From the NCBI GenBank assembly GCA_036705565.1, contig JAUBUY010000003.1: a stretch of 64,000 bases of DNA; one strand, 5' to 3'. Shown one piece after another: positions 25,329 through 32,960 of the stretch. Every line of letters starts with the position of its first letter. Within the stretch, counting starts at the first letter, position 1. This DNA is from Microcoleus sp036705565 (GTDB taxonomy: Bacteria; Cyanobacteriota; Cyanobacteriia; Cyanobacteriales; Microcoleaceae). Made by a program: the position numbers and the translations under genes. A model generated the notes under the pieces. The model did no database searches. It had not been told where the DNA came from and saw nothing but the letters and a program-made list of their open reading frames with translations.

Positions 25329-25712
25329 ATGAGCATTGTCAAAAAACTACCAGCAGTTTTAATGGCTGCTGTTGGCATCTCTTTTAGTTTCGCCAGTACA
25401 GCCTTAGCACAAAAAATTTTATTAGGAGAGAAGACTCTCGGTCTTCAAGAGGATGTCGATTTTAAGCCACAAAATAGGAGCAATATGACGATTTGCTTCC
25501 AGACAACTGATAACTTACCGGGTTCCCTAATATTGATTTATATGGCAAGTTCCAACTCAAGTGACATAAAAATGGAAAGATTAAAGGCTACCCCCACGGA
25601 ACAATGTATATCCAGAAGCGTGTATATAATTCCGGCAAGAGTAAGCAATATAGGAAGGGATGATATACCTGGGTTTAGTCGATCTGTTCGTGTACGTGCG
25701 ACGCAGGGATAA
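25329..25712 (+). CDS. small secreted protein (cassette 3)
   Basis: 127 residues from the ATG at 25329 (GAGG upstream). A clear signal peptide (Lys-Lys-Leu-Pro-Ala-Val-Leu-Met-Ala-Ala-Val-Gly, cleavage after Ala-Leu-Ala near residue 27). The mature part is short, with two cysteines. It has no evident similarity to the cassette 1 secreted protein beyond size and export. An in-frame ATG at 25272 would add 19 residues before the signal peptide and is less likely. Confidence 0.62.
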   Translation: MSIVKKLPAVLMAAVGISFSFASTALAQKILLGEKTLGLQEDVDFKPQNRSNMTICFQTTDNLPGSLILIYMASSNSSDIKMERLKATPTEQCISRSVYIIPARVSNIGRDDIPGFSRSVRVRATQG

Positions 25713-25768
25713 AGAATTACGTCAGGAAGCGCACATCTAAAGGCATAGGCTTGAAAAAGCAATGTATC

Positions 25769-25809
25769 ATAGTATTTGCGATCGGGTCAGACCCGATCGC
25801 AAATACTAT
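25769..25809. repeat. perfect 41-bp palindrome
   Basis: Two perfectly complementary 20-bp arms, ATAGTATTTGCGATCGGGTC and its reverse complement, are separated by a single A. It lies 56 bp after the cassette 3 gene and could act as a terminator stem (no T-tract) or is a mobile palindromic repeat. Confidence 0.85.
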
Positions 25810-25838
25810 CCTAACTCGGTGTATCGCTAATGAACTTA

Positions 25839-26116
25839 AGAGACTGTTGGCGAATTCACATAGGGTTTCACCCCTCACCTCTAAAACCAGCACTCGCGGT
25901 GTTTCTCACATAGATGTAGTAGGTTGGGTAGAGCGTCAGCGAAACCCAACACATTATTTTAAAAGAGTTGGGTTTCGCTCGCGCTCTACCCAACCTACAC
26001 TATCTACATTTTACCTATGAGGGGTATTACCCTTTTTTAATTCGCCAACAGTCTCTGAACTTAATTGAAGCTATTATTGCAGTTCCTGACCATCGACATC
26101 CAAGAGGTATTAAGTA
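25839..26116. mobile_element. nested inverted repeats next to a transposase fragment
   Basis: Outer arms AGAGACTGTTGGCGAATT (25839-25856) and its complement (26039-26056) enclose a second palindrome with arms GTAGGTTGGGTAGAGCG (25919-25935 / 25982-25998), which encloses arms GCGAAACCCAAC (25939-25950 / 25967-25978). After the outer right arm, 26057-26116 encodes Asn-Leu-Ile-Glu-Ala-Ile-Ile-Ala-Val-Pro-Asp-His-Arg-His-Pro-Arg-Gly, like the N-terminus of ISAs1-type DDE transposases, then stops. A decayed insertion sequence invaded by a palindromic repeat. No gene is seen in 26117-26281. Confidence 0.6.
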
Positions 26117-26282
26117 GGTAGGCGCAAAGAAACCTCGCTAGGTAACGGAATGTAAATCTGCCAGAACCATTGCGATTGCTTCGTTTCACTTCGTTTCATG
26201 CAGCTATGACATACTTATGTATTTTCCCACTCATCTACTTAATTGCTAATTGCTGATGCCGATAAGATTGTTTTTCGGAGAT

Positions 26283-26333
26283 GCCCAATGCCCCATGCCC
26301 CATGCCCCATGACTAATGACTATTGACTAATGA
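26283..26333. repeat. STRR array (CCCCATG and AATGACT types)
   Basis: Tandem CCCCATG heptamers followed by GACTAATGACTATTGACTAATGAC. The stop codon of the hydrolase gene (26313) lies within this array, so its last residues are repeat-encoded. Confidence 0.7.
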
Positions 26334-27134
26334 CAGATTTTCTTCGGATTTTGTCAAAAAATTGCGAGCTTGCATAATCCCATAAAGGTTAACATCTGTT
26401 TCTAACAAACAAGCATGACCGCTGTTAGCCAGCAGCACCATTTCAGCTTTGGGAATTACCTTGACTAAAAGCTTCGCTTCTGCTAAAGAAGGCAGCAGCC
26501 GATCGGCACCGCTAGCAATTACTAGCGTCGGCTGTTTGATGCCGCGCAACTGATTTTCGTCAACATTAAACGATCGCACTAACGCCAATCTCCACACAGA
26601 CGTGTTTTGCGGTACCGCTTGCATCGCTTCTAGCAAAGCGCGGCGATCGTCGTGCCCAATCTTTCCTAATGATGCTAATATCGGCAATAAACCGATTACC
26701 GACAGCGGATACAGGTTGGCCGGCAGCCACTGAGTCAGATACGAGCCCCACTGCACCCAAGGCTGCTGTCGGAATGAAGAAGCTGGATTGACTAAAATTA
26801 ATCGATCGCACAATTGAGGAGCTTCTAAAACAGTTTTCATCGCTAAACAGCCCCCAAATGACTCGCCGCACAGATAAACCGGCCGCTTCGGCTTTCCGGC
26901 TTGCTTTTCGGCTTCAATTAAGGCAATTGTTTCGCTAACCAGTACCTCCCAACTAGCCATGTCGTCAGCCGGTACAGTTAAGCAGCGAATGTCGAAATCA
27001 TTTGCTAATTTAGAAATTTGCGGCCGCAGCAGCAAACCGCTACCATCCATACCGGGCAGAAATACAAATAAAGGGCGATCTGGTTTTGGCGGTTTGGGGG
27101 TTAGGAAACGAATCTTGTTGTTAGCATTTGCCAT
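26313..27134 (-). CDS. alpha/beta hydrolase, phytyl-ester-synthase-like
   Basis: 273 residues with an alpha/beta hydrolase fold: Phe-Leu-Pro-Gly-Met-Asp-Gly-Ser-Gly (oxyanion region, near 29), nucleophile elbow Gly-Glu-Ser-Phe-Gly-Gly (Ser near 92), an Asp in Gly-Ala-Asp-Arg-Leu (near 212) and a His in Ser-Gly-His-Ala-Cys (near 240). The Met-Asp-Gly-Ser-Gly start is typical of the hydrolase half of plant phytyl ester synthases. The acyltransferase half is encoded by the gene just upstream (27234-27959), so the pair equals the plant fusion in two genes. A role in esterifying phytol or diacylglycerol in thylakoids is inferred. Confidence 0.72.
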   Translation of the reverse strand: MANANNKIRFLTPKPPKPDRPLFVFLPGMDGSGLLLRPQISKLANDFDIRCLTVPADDMASWEVLVSETIALIEAEKQAGKPKRPVYLCGESFGGCLAMKTVLEAPQLCDRLILVNPASSFRQQPWVQWGSYLTQWLPANLYPLSVIGLLPILASLGKIGHDDRRALLEAMQAVPQNTSVWRLALVRSFNVDENQLRGIKQPTLVIASGADRLLPSLAEAKLLVKVIPKAEMVLLANSGHACLLETDVNLYGIMQARNFLTKSEENLSLVNSH

Positions 27135-27149
27135 GATTCAAGTCAATCG

Positions 27150-27230
27150 ATTTTAGATTTTAGATTTTAGATTTTAGAGTGGAAATCTGACACCAGCCAA
27201 TAATCAACAGCCAACAGCCAACAGTCAACA
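27150..27230. repeat. STRR arrays (TTTTAGA and CAACAGC types)
   Basis: Tandem TTTTAGA heptamers at 27150-27178 and tandem CAACAGC-like heptamers at about 27198-27228, filling the gap between the acyltransferase and hydrolase genes. Confidence 0.8.
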
Positions 27231-27233
27231 AAC

Positions 27234-27959
27234 TTACAAACAACGTCGTTGGAGTAATTCTGCAATTTCTCCCTGACAGTGGTTTGTGAGTTCAGCAACA
27301 ACTGCTTTGGCTTTTTTGCCTTGATATTGCTGCTGTCTCTCGACAGTAATCCAATAAGGCCGGCCGATTAAAACATTAACTCGCTGATAAATTATCACAG
27401 GATGCCACCCTGATCGATCGAACAGCGGTTCCGAAGGATCGAACAAACTCAACAACTTCAGCGGTACACCCGATCGTATTGACTGTTCCTCAAAGGAACT
27501 AATCGCCACCGGCAAAACTGCCAAATCCCGCACCGGCGCCCGCAAAGCCAAATGAGCAAATCCCCGCTGAAACTTCCCCACAGTATTCGGGCCAGTCAGC
27601 TTCACCATCGGTTCTGCACCCTCTGGAAACACCCCCACCATCTCCCCGCCTTGCAGTAGCGCTGTTGCTTGAGAGAAAAAATGCTGCTGTCGGTGTTCCG
27701 GTGCTTCCAAGGGGAAAGCGCCGAAAGTCGTGACCACTTCCCTCATCACCGGAACTTGACCCATGTAATGATGACAAGCAAAGCGGATCGATCGACCCAA
27801 AGCCGCCGTCAGCAGCACAGGATCTAAGAAACTGCGGTGATTGCTCACCACCAGAACCGGACTCTCTTGGGGAATCCGGTCTTCGCGGTACATAAACATC
27901 TGCGTTCCCAAACCAGCCAGGAAACAGCGCGAAATCAGCAATTTGCTCTCTGAAGACAT
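27234..27959 (-). CDS. lysophospholipid/phytyl-ester-synthase-like acyltransferase
   Basis: 241 residues of the PlsC/LPLAT superfamily: the catalytic Asn-His-Arg-Ser-Phe-Leu-Asp (HX4D, near 38-44) and the Gly-Val-Phe-Pro-Glu-Gly-Ala-Glu-Pro block (near 113-121) are clear. It transfers acyl groups to an acceptor alcohol at a membrane surface. The neighbouring hydrolase gene on the same strand suggests a joint function, as in the fused plant phytyl ester synthases, where the two domains occur in the opposite order. Confidence 0.8.
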   Translation of the reverse strand: MSSESKLLISRCFLAGLGTQMFMYREDRIPQESPVLVVSNHRSFLDPVLLTAALGRSIRFACHHYMGQVPVMREVVTTFGAFPLEAPEHRQQHFFSQATALLQGGEMVGVFPEGAEPMVKLTGPNTVGKFQRGFAHLALRAPVRDLAVLPVAISSFEEQSIRSGVPLKLLSLFDPSEPLFDRSGWHPVIIYQRVNVLIGRPYWITVERQQQYQGKKAKAVVAELTNHCQGEIAELLQRRCL

Positions 27960-28481
27960 GGGCGAAAAGACAGGTGCGACGCTATAAAGGTTGATTCCAT
28001 TTCCACGCAGCTTAACATTTCTTTACCAAGTCGGGGCTCCCTCAAAAAGTAGACTTTCCCCTTGTGCCTTTGTTTCGTAAGCTGTTGGACATTTAAACTG
28101 TGAACTAAAATTTGATAAAGTTCTTGTGGGGAGTAGGGGTTGGGCTTATAGCCCGCACAAAAAATACGATTTAGATTCAGAACAGCTTAGTCCTGGACGC
28201 AGGGGTTGCCAGAAACCGGGTTTTTTGCGAAAAGACGCGTTACAGCCCGCCAAAACAGTAAAAAACCCGGTTTCTTTGTCGGAGTGCGTAAGTCTTGTTT
28301 CGGCCAAATTTCCCAGTCAGAAACAAAAATTCATAAAGTGTTGTTGCAAACTTCTATAAAAATGTTTAAAACAGCCCTAAAACCAGGTTGCGGCAGCTAA
28401 ACTTAGAAATTTACAGTGGCCATTGACACACTGTCAAAGTATTTTTGGACAAGTCGTAATAGCAATCTCGCGAGGCATCAA
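27960..28481. other. intergenic region with a palindromic MITE copy
   Basis: It holds a MITE-like repeat at 28189-28296 (arms AGAAACCGGGTTTTTT and AAAAAACCCGGTTTCT; outer ends AGTCCTGGACGC and GGAGTGCGTAAG). The rest shows no gene. Confidence 0.6.
28189..28296. mobile_element. palindromic MITE-like repeat, copy 2
   Basis: Same family as 12394-12504: AGTCCTGGACGC at the left end, complementary AGAAACCGGGTTTTTT / AAAAAACCCGGTTTCT inner arms, right end GGAGTGCGTAAGTC. Non-coding. Confidence 0.7.
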
Positions 28482-28796
28482 ATGAATAACATCCAAAACT
28501 ATCGCCTTAAATGTACGCTCACCTTTGGCGACATTTACGGTCAAATCATTGTTTGGCTGATAGTCATCTTCCTAAGTCTAGCGTCGGCACTCGCCTTGTG
28601 GAGTAGCGCCCGCCAAATCTTCGCCTTGGCTACCGTCGGCTTGATTTTAGTGCTGTCTCTGCCCTTCTTGCTGTTTGCTTTCGTTACAACTCTGCTAAAT
28701 AACATTGAAGTGCTTGCTGTAGAACCCGGTACGGAAACTCAACCTTCTGCAACGGGAAATCAGTCCAATCAGCAGCCTGTCGAAAGCGCCGGCTAG
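28482..28796 (+). CDS. small two-span membrane protein
   Basis: 104 residues from the ATG at 28482 (GAGG upstream); an in-frame ATG at 28416 adds 22 residues. Two hydrophobic segments (Ile-Ile-Val-Trp-Leu-Ile-Val-Ile-Phe-Leu and Leu-Ala-Thr-Val-Gly-Leu-Ile-Leu-Val-Leu) are joined by a short loop; the C-terminal ~25 residues are Gln/Ser/Asn-rich and soluble. Function unknown. Two stem-loops follow directly. Confidence 0.62.
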   Translation: MNNIQNYRLKCTLTFGDIYGQIIVWLIVIFLSLASALALWSSARQIFALATVGLILVLSLPFLLFAFVTTLLNNIEVLAVEPGTETQPSATGNQSNQQPVESAG

Positions 28797-28808
28797 TCCA
28801 ATGTGAAA

Positions 28809-28881
28809 TTTTAACTTTTGATTTCCCATTCAAATCAAAAGTTAAAAAACTTCCTGCTCTTTTGGTGGGAAGTTTTTTTTT
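28809..28881 (+). terminator. stem-loop and Rho-independent terminator
   Basis: The first inverted repeat, TTTAACTTTTGATTT (28809-28823) with its complement (28832-28846), is perfect over 15 bp. The second, ACTTCC ... GGAAGT followed by a run of nine T (28849-28881), is a standard terminator. They separate the membrane protein gene from sdhA. Confidence 0.8.
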
Positions 28882-28925
28882 GCGTCACCATAAGTTGAGC
28901 AGAACACTCAAAATAATTCAAAAAG

Positions 28926-30653
28926 ATGCTAGAACACGACGTAATCATTGTAGGCGGCGGTTTAGCAGGTTGCCGCGCCGCAGTAGAAATTGCCCGGACT
29001 GACCCCAGTTTAAAGGTAGCTGTCGTCGCTAAAACTCACCCGATTCGATCGCACTCCGTCGCAGCCCAAGGTGGGATGGCCTCCAGCCTCCAAAATGTCG
29101 ATCCCGAAGACAGTTGGAAAGCCCACGCCTTCGACACAGTAAAAGGTTCCGACTATTTAGCCGACCAAGACGCGGTAGAAATCCTCACCCGCGAAGCGCC
29201 CGGTGTAGTCATAGATTTAGAACACATGGGAGTCCTCTTCTCCCGCCTCCCAGACGGCCGAATTGCCCAGCGCGCTTTCGGCGGACATTCCCACCGCCGC
29301 ACCTGCTACGCCGCCGACAAAACCGGTCACGCCATCCTCCACGAATTAGTCAACAATCTGCGCCGCTGCGGAGTTCACATCTATCAGGAGTGGTATGTCA
29401 CGCGCCTGATTTTGGAAGAAGGCCAAGCCAAGGGGGTAGTTATGTACCGCCTTCTAGACGGTCAAATTGAGGTCGTGCGCGCTAAGGCGGTGATGTTTGC
29501 TACGGGCGGTTACGGCCGAGTTTACAATACCACGTCGAACGATTATGCCTCGACGGGAGACGGTTTGGCGATGACTGCTATGGCGGGATTGCCGCTGGAA
29601 GATATGGAATTCGTGCAGTTTCACCCGACTGGTTTGTATCCGGTGGGAGTGTTGATTTCCGAGGCTGTGCGGGGCGAAGGCGCTTATTTGATTAATTCAG
29701 AGGGCGATCGATTTATGGCCAATTATGCCCCGTCGCGGATGGAATTAGCGCCCAGAGACATCACCTCGCGGTCAATTTCCATAGAAATTCGCGCCGGCCG
29801 AGGGATTAATGTTGATGGTAGTGCCGGCGGCCCCTTTATCTACCTCGATTTGCGGCACATGGGGCGCGAAAAAATTATGAGCAAAATTCCTTTTGCTTGG
29901 GAAGAAGCCCACCGTTTGTTAGGAATTGATGCCGTAAATCAGCCGATGCCCGTGCGCCCTACGGTTCACTATTCAATGGGGGGAATTCCTACTAATGTTA
30001 GCGGGCAAGTTCGCAGCAGTCCTGACAGTTTAGTAGACGGTTTCTTTGCCGCCGGCGAAGCAGCTTGCGTCTCGGTTCACGGCGCCAACCGTTTGGGCAG
30101 CAACTCGCTTTTAGAATGCGTCGTTTATGGCAAAGTTACTGGCGCAACCATAGCACAATTTGTACAAAATCGCAAGTTGCCTGCTGTAGACGAACAGCGT
30201 TATATTACGGAAGCAAAAGAGCAAATTCAGGCACTTGTAGAGCGTCCCGGAAAATACCGAATCAATCAAGTGCGGCAGCAGTATCAAGATACTATGACTG
30301 AGTATTGTGGTGTATTTCGTAGCGCCGAATTGATGCAGGAAGGTTTAAAGAAATTGGAGGATTTAGAGCGACAATATGAGGAGGTTTACTTAGACGATAA
30401 AGGCAAGTTATGGAATACGGAAATTGTGGAAGCTTTGGAGTTGCGGAGTTTGATAATTGTCGGAAAAATGATTTTAACTTCTGCTTTGAATCGGCAGGAA
30501 AGTCGGGGAGCTCATTCGCGGGAAGATTTTTTGCAGCGGGATGATGAGAAGTTTTTGAAGCATACGCTGGCGTATTATTCCCCTGCGGGGATTGATTTAG
30601 CTTATATGCCGGTGGCGATTACGATGTTTGAGCCGCAGGAGAGGAAGTATTAA
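28926..30653 (+). CDS. sdhA: succinate dehydrogenase/fumarate reductase flavoprotein subunit
   Basis: 575 residues. FAD-binding Val-Gly-Gly-Gly-Leu-Ala-Gly-Cys (residues 8-15); His43 in Arg-Ser-His-Ser-Val-Ala-Ala-Gln-Gly-Gly is the expected covalent FAD site; the active-site blocks His-Pro-Thr-Gly-Leu-Tyr-Pro, Arg-Pro-Thr-Val-His-Tyr-Ser-Met-Gly-Gly and His-Gly-Ala-Asn-Arg-Leu-Gly are present. It oxidises succinate (or reduces fumarate) and feeds electrons into the thylakoid plastoquinone pool in cyanobacteria. sdhB is not adjacent, as is common in this phylum. Confidence 0.93.
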   Translation: MLEHDVIIVGGGLAGCRAAVEIARTDPSLKVAVVAKTHPIRSHSVAAQGGMASSLQNVDPEDSWKAHAFDTVKGSDYLADQDAVEILTREAPGVVIDLEHMGVLFSRLPDGRIAQRAFGGHSHRRTCYAADKTGHAILHELVNNLRRCGVHIYQEWYVTRLILEEGQAKGVVMYRLLDGQIEVVRAKAVMFATGGYGRVYNTTSNDYASTGDGLAMTAMAGLPLEDMEFVQFHPTGLYPVGVLISEAVRGEGAYLINSEGDRFMANYAPSRMELAPRDITSRSISIEIRAGRGINVDGSAGGPFIYLDLRHMGREKIMSKIPFAWEEAHRLLGIDAVNQPMPVRPTVHYSMGGIPTNVSGQVRSSPDSLVDGFFAAGEAACVSVHGANRLGSNSLLECVVYGKVTGATIAQFVQNRKLPAVDEQRYITEAKEQIQALVERPGKYRINQVRQQYQDTMTEYCGVFRSAELMQEGLKKLEDLERQYEEVYLDDKGKLWNTEIVEALELRSLIIVGKMILTSALNRQESRGAHSREDFLQRDDEKFLKHTLAYYSPAGIDLAYMPVAITMFEPQERKY

Positions 30654-30719
30654 TTTGTACGGGTGGGCGATGCCCACCTTACTAATTTTAAACAGCAAAA
30701 AAAGAGGATAAAGAAAACA

Positions 30720-30908
30720 ATGCGCGAACTTCCCGAAAAGGAATTTAAGAACGAAGAAGCCAAATCAACTTTAACAAGCGAGCAGCTAGCGGCTTTGATC
30801 GTTGATGCACTCATTGATGCAGGCATTATCGATAAACAAAGGGTTCCCGAAGCCATCGAAATCGCTGCTGAAGAAATCGAGGTTCGTAAAGCTCTATGTG
30901 ACTACTGA
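30720..30908 (+). CDS. small acidic hypothetical protein
   Basis: 62 residues from the ATG at 30720 (GAGG upstream); a GTG at 30663 would start within a GGTGGGC-GAT-GCCCACC hairpin repeat and is unlikely. It is rich in Glu and Ala, mostly helical: Leu-Ile-Val-Asp-Ala-Leu-Ile-Asp-Ala-Gly-Ile-Ile, then Ala-Ile-Glu-Ile-Ala-Ala-Glu-Glu-Ile-Glu. It follows sdhA by ~65 bp. Function unknown. Confidence 0.55.
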   Translation: MRELPEKEFKNEEAKSTLTSEQLAALIVDALIDAGIIDKQRVPEAIEIAAEEIEVRKALCDY

Positions 30909-31127
30909 GTAAGCTCGCCTTGTAGATTGCTTTAGGATGCACGGGTGAGAAGCGATTGTAGAAGATGCAAATGTGGTATTAATTTGTAGGGCGGGCCGTT
31001 CACACCTAATGTGTTCCTTTTGAAAGTCGTCTCAGGATTTCTCCACATCACAACTAAAAAATGCTAGCTTAGGATAAGTCTTGCTAAAACAAATACAAAA
31101 TATCGTGATTATAAGTAGAAAAAAAAT

Positions 31128-31352
31128 ATGAGTAAAACGACACAGACATCTCAATTCCAGCAAGCTCTTGAAGCTGTAGAAGTTTTATCATTAGAAGATC
31201 AAGCCATGCTTCTAGATATTCTTCAGAATCGTCTGCGACAACAGCGACGAAATGAATTACTCAAGGAAGTTGCAGAAGTTCGTCAAGAGTATGCTGAGGG
31301 CAATGTTAAATTTGGTTCGGTAGCCGATTTTATGGCGGAGTTAGATGATTGA
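31128..31352 (+). CDS. antitoxin of a RelE/YafQ-type system
   Basis: 74 residues, acidic and helical: an N-terminal Ala-Leu-Glu-Ala-Val-Glu-Val-Leu-Ser-Leu-Glu-Asp-Gln-Ala segment, then a charged Arg/Gln/Glu region and Val-Lys-Phe-Gly-Ser-Val-Ala-Asp-Phe-Met. This is the pattern of small cyanobacterial antitoxins paired with RelE-like toxins. Its TGA stop overlaps the toxin ATG by one base, showing translational coupling. Confidence 0.78.
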   Translation: MSKTTQTSQFQQALEAVEVLSLEDQAMLLDILQNRLRQQRRNELLKEVAEVRQEYAEGNVKFGSVADFMAELDD

Positions 31353-31633
31353 TGAAAATTGGTTGGACTCCCAAATCTATTCGTACTTTCAAAAAGTTAG
31401 TTCGTAAAAATCCTCAGCTTCGCCTTTTAATTGAAGCTACGCTTGAACTTTTGTCTGAAGACTGCTTTAACCCCAGCTTGCGAACTCACAAACTGACAGG
31501 AGATTTATCGGGTATCTGGTCGTGTTCAATAGATTATGATTATCGGATTTTATTTGAGTTTGTGACCGATCCAGAAGATGAGGAGGAAGCTATTTTATTG
31601 CTCAAAATGGGTTCTCATGATGAAGTCTATTAA
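31352..31633 (+). CDS. RelE/YafQ-type mRNA interferase toxin
   Basis: 93 residues from the ATG at 31352. RelE/ParE fold features: Trp-Thr-Pro-Lys-Ser-Ile-Arg-Thr-Phe-Lys-Lys-Leu at the start, Thr-His-Lys-Leu-Thr-Gly-Asp-Leu-Ser-Gly-Ile-Trp-Ser-Cys-Ser in the middle and Asp-Tyr-Arg-Ile-Leu-Phe-Glu then Gly-Ser-His-Asp-Glu-Val-Tyr at the end. Proteins of this pattern cut ribosome-bound mRNA. Coupled to the antitoxin just upstream. Confidence 0.85.
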   Translation: MKIGWTPKSIRTFKKLVRKNPQLRLLIEATLELLSEDCFNPSLRTHKLTGDLSGIWSCSIDYDYRILFEFVTDPEDEEEAILLLKMGSHDEVY

Positions 31634-31670
31634 GACCGATCGCCCTTTTCGCCAATTCTCTCTCACTATC

Positions 31671-32703
31671 TCACTCTCCAGTATTCTCCGTTACTTCCTC
31701 CACGGATAAACTTAACGCCTGCGCCACTTGTTCGGCACTCAATCCCATTCCCAACAAGCGGGGAATTGCATCCCTTCTTGCCTGAAATTCAGCTTGTCGT
31801 GCCTGTTCTGCACTCTCGGCTCTTTCCCGCTGTTGCTCCCCTCGCAATCTCTCTAATTGTGCTCTTTCATCGCCAATCAACAGTAAATTACCTTCCTCAT
31901 CCCACCACCGCAGCCAAAGCAGGGTTTGATTTTGATAACTGCCTTGCCAAAGTCCCAATTCTACGCCTAAAGGTGCAATGGGAAAATGACCGCGTTGATT
32001 GAGTTCTAACAGTTGATAATACCCCTCCATCAACCGATAAACTTCTAATCGACCGCTGTTAATTTCATAGATGCCGTAATAGGGAATTCGCATCACCCGC
32101 TCGTAAACCCAAAACTTTCCAGGTTTAGTGACTAGCCCTTCATCGGTGCGAGATAAAGGAGTACGTGAAGCGAAGCTATCCCGAAGGGAATCGCGCTCTT
32201 CATCCCCGTTCCCGCTAGCAAATTCCAAAGCAATTAATGGTGCTATGTGTTCTCGCCACAGCACGTAGGAACGGCGAATTTGACCAAGAATTTCTTGATG
32301 GTACAAGCCCCCGGATTTATCCGTGGAATCAATCCAAAATCTAAAATCTAAAATCCTCAAGCCCCCGAATTTATCCGTGGGGTCAATCCAAAATCTAAAA
32401 TCTAAAATCTAAAATCGAATGACCGTCTAAATTAGGAGGTACATTGGGAACATAAAACCAATCAGGAGCTTCTGCACCTTTTTCCGGCGGCTCGGTTTCG
32501 CGCCAGTAAATGCCGCAGTCTTGACCGATCGCATATTGTCCGTCACGATGCCGTGCCTGCATAATTGACCAGATCGAATCTGTTAAAATTAAACTTTGCG
32601 GATGCTCCTGAAAATTTTTAACAAAAATACCGTCGGAGTCTGGTAATTGAGTGTGGTCTGGAAAAGCAGGAGGTAGAACAACGCGGTCAACGCTTTGGGT
32701 CAT
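31671..32703 (-). pseudogene. Uma2 (DUF820) gene interrupted by repeats
   Basis: The N-terminal part (32703 to ~32419: Met-Thr-Gln-Ser-Val-Asp, Asp-Trp-Phe-Tyr-Val-Pro-Asn) and the C-terminal part (~32290 to 31671: Gly-Gln-Ile-Arg-Arg-Ser-Tyr-Val-Leu-Trp, then Glu-Val-Tyr-Arg-Leu and a helical tail) are the two halves of one Uma2 family PD-(D/E)xK protein. About 115 bp of tandem repeat DNA (32303-32417) lies between them and introduces stops. A second short palindrome (near 32165-32200) adds an in-frame Asp-Ser-Leu-Arg-Asp-Ser-Phe-Ala-Ser segment. Uma2 proteins are thought to be nucleases often linked to mobile DNA. Confidence 0.75.
32303..32417. repeat. 54-bp tandem repeat with STRR heptamers inserted in a Uma2 gene
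   Basis: Two copies of a ~54-bp unit (CAAGCCCCCG, then ATTTATCCGTGG, then TCAATCC and AAAATCT heptamers) start near 32304 and 32358. Related pieces (CCACGGATAAAT, GGGGGCTTG) occur in the 151-bp tandem repeat at 37991-38357. Confidence 0.7.
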
Positions 32704-32755
32704 AATTCCCTCCGAGGTCTTACCTAATTGGTAATTAGTAATTGGTAATCGGTAA

Positions 32756-32861
32756 CAGGACGCTCCGCGCGAGGACTGAGAAACCCGGTTTATTTATGTA
32801 TCTGTCGTTGTTCAACCAAGATTTATCTTAGAAACCGGATTTCTTTTCGTAAGTCCTGCGT
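32756..32861. mobile_element. diverged palindromic MITE-like repeat, copy 4
   Basis: CAGGACGC, AGAAACCCGGTTTATTT ... AGAAACCGGATTTCTTTTCGTAAGTCCTGCG: the same arm motifs as the element at 12394-12504, more degenerate. Non-coding. Confidence 0.5.
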
Positions 32862-32960
32862 AATTAGGAATAAAGCGAGTAGTTTTGAGTTTAAATTATT
32901 AAGTTTTTAACTTAATAATTTTTCACTGACAACTCAAAACTCTTTTACTTCAAACTTTCC

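Noticed and set aside
29114..29470. Long Arg/Pro-rich frame overlapping sdhA
   Set aside because: It is an alternative frame of a conserved, motif-complete sdhA gene and has the composition of a frame shadow.
30661..30680. GGTGGGC-GAT-GCCCACC hairpin after sdhA as a terminator
   Set aside because: There is no T-tract after the stem. It looks like a common short dispersed repeat.
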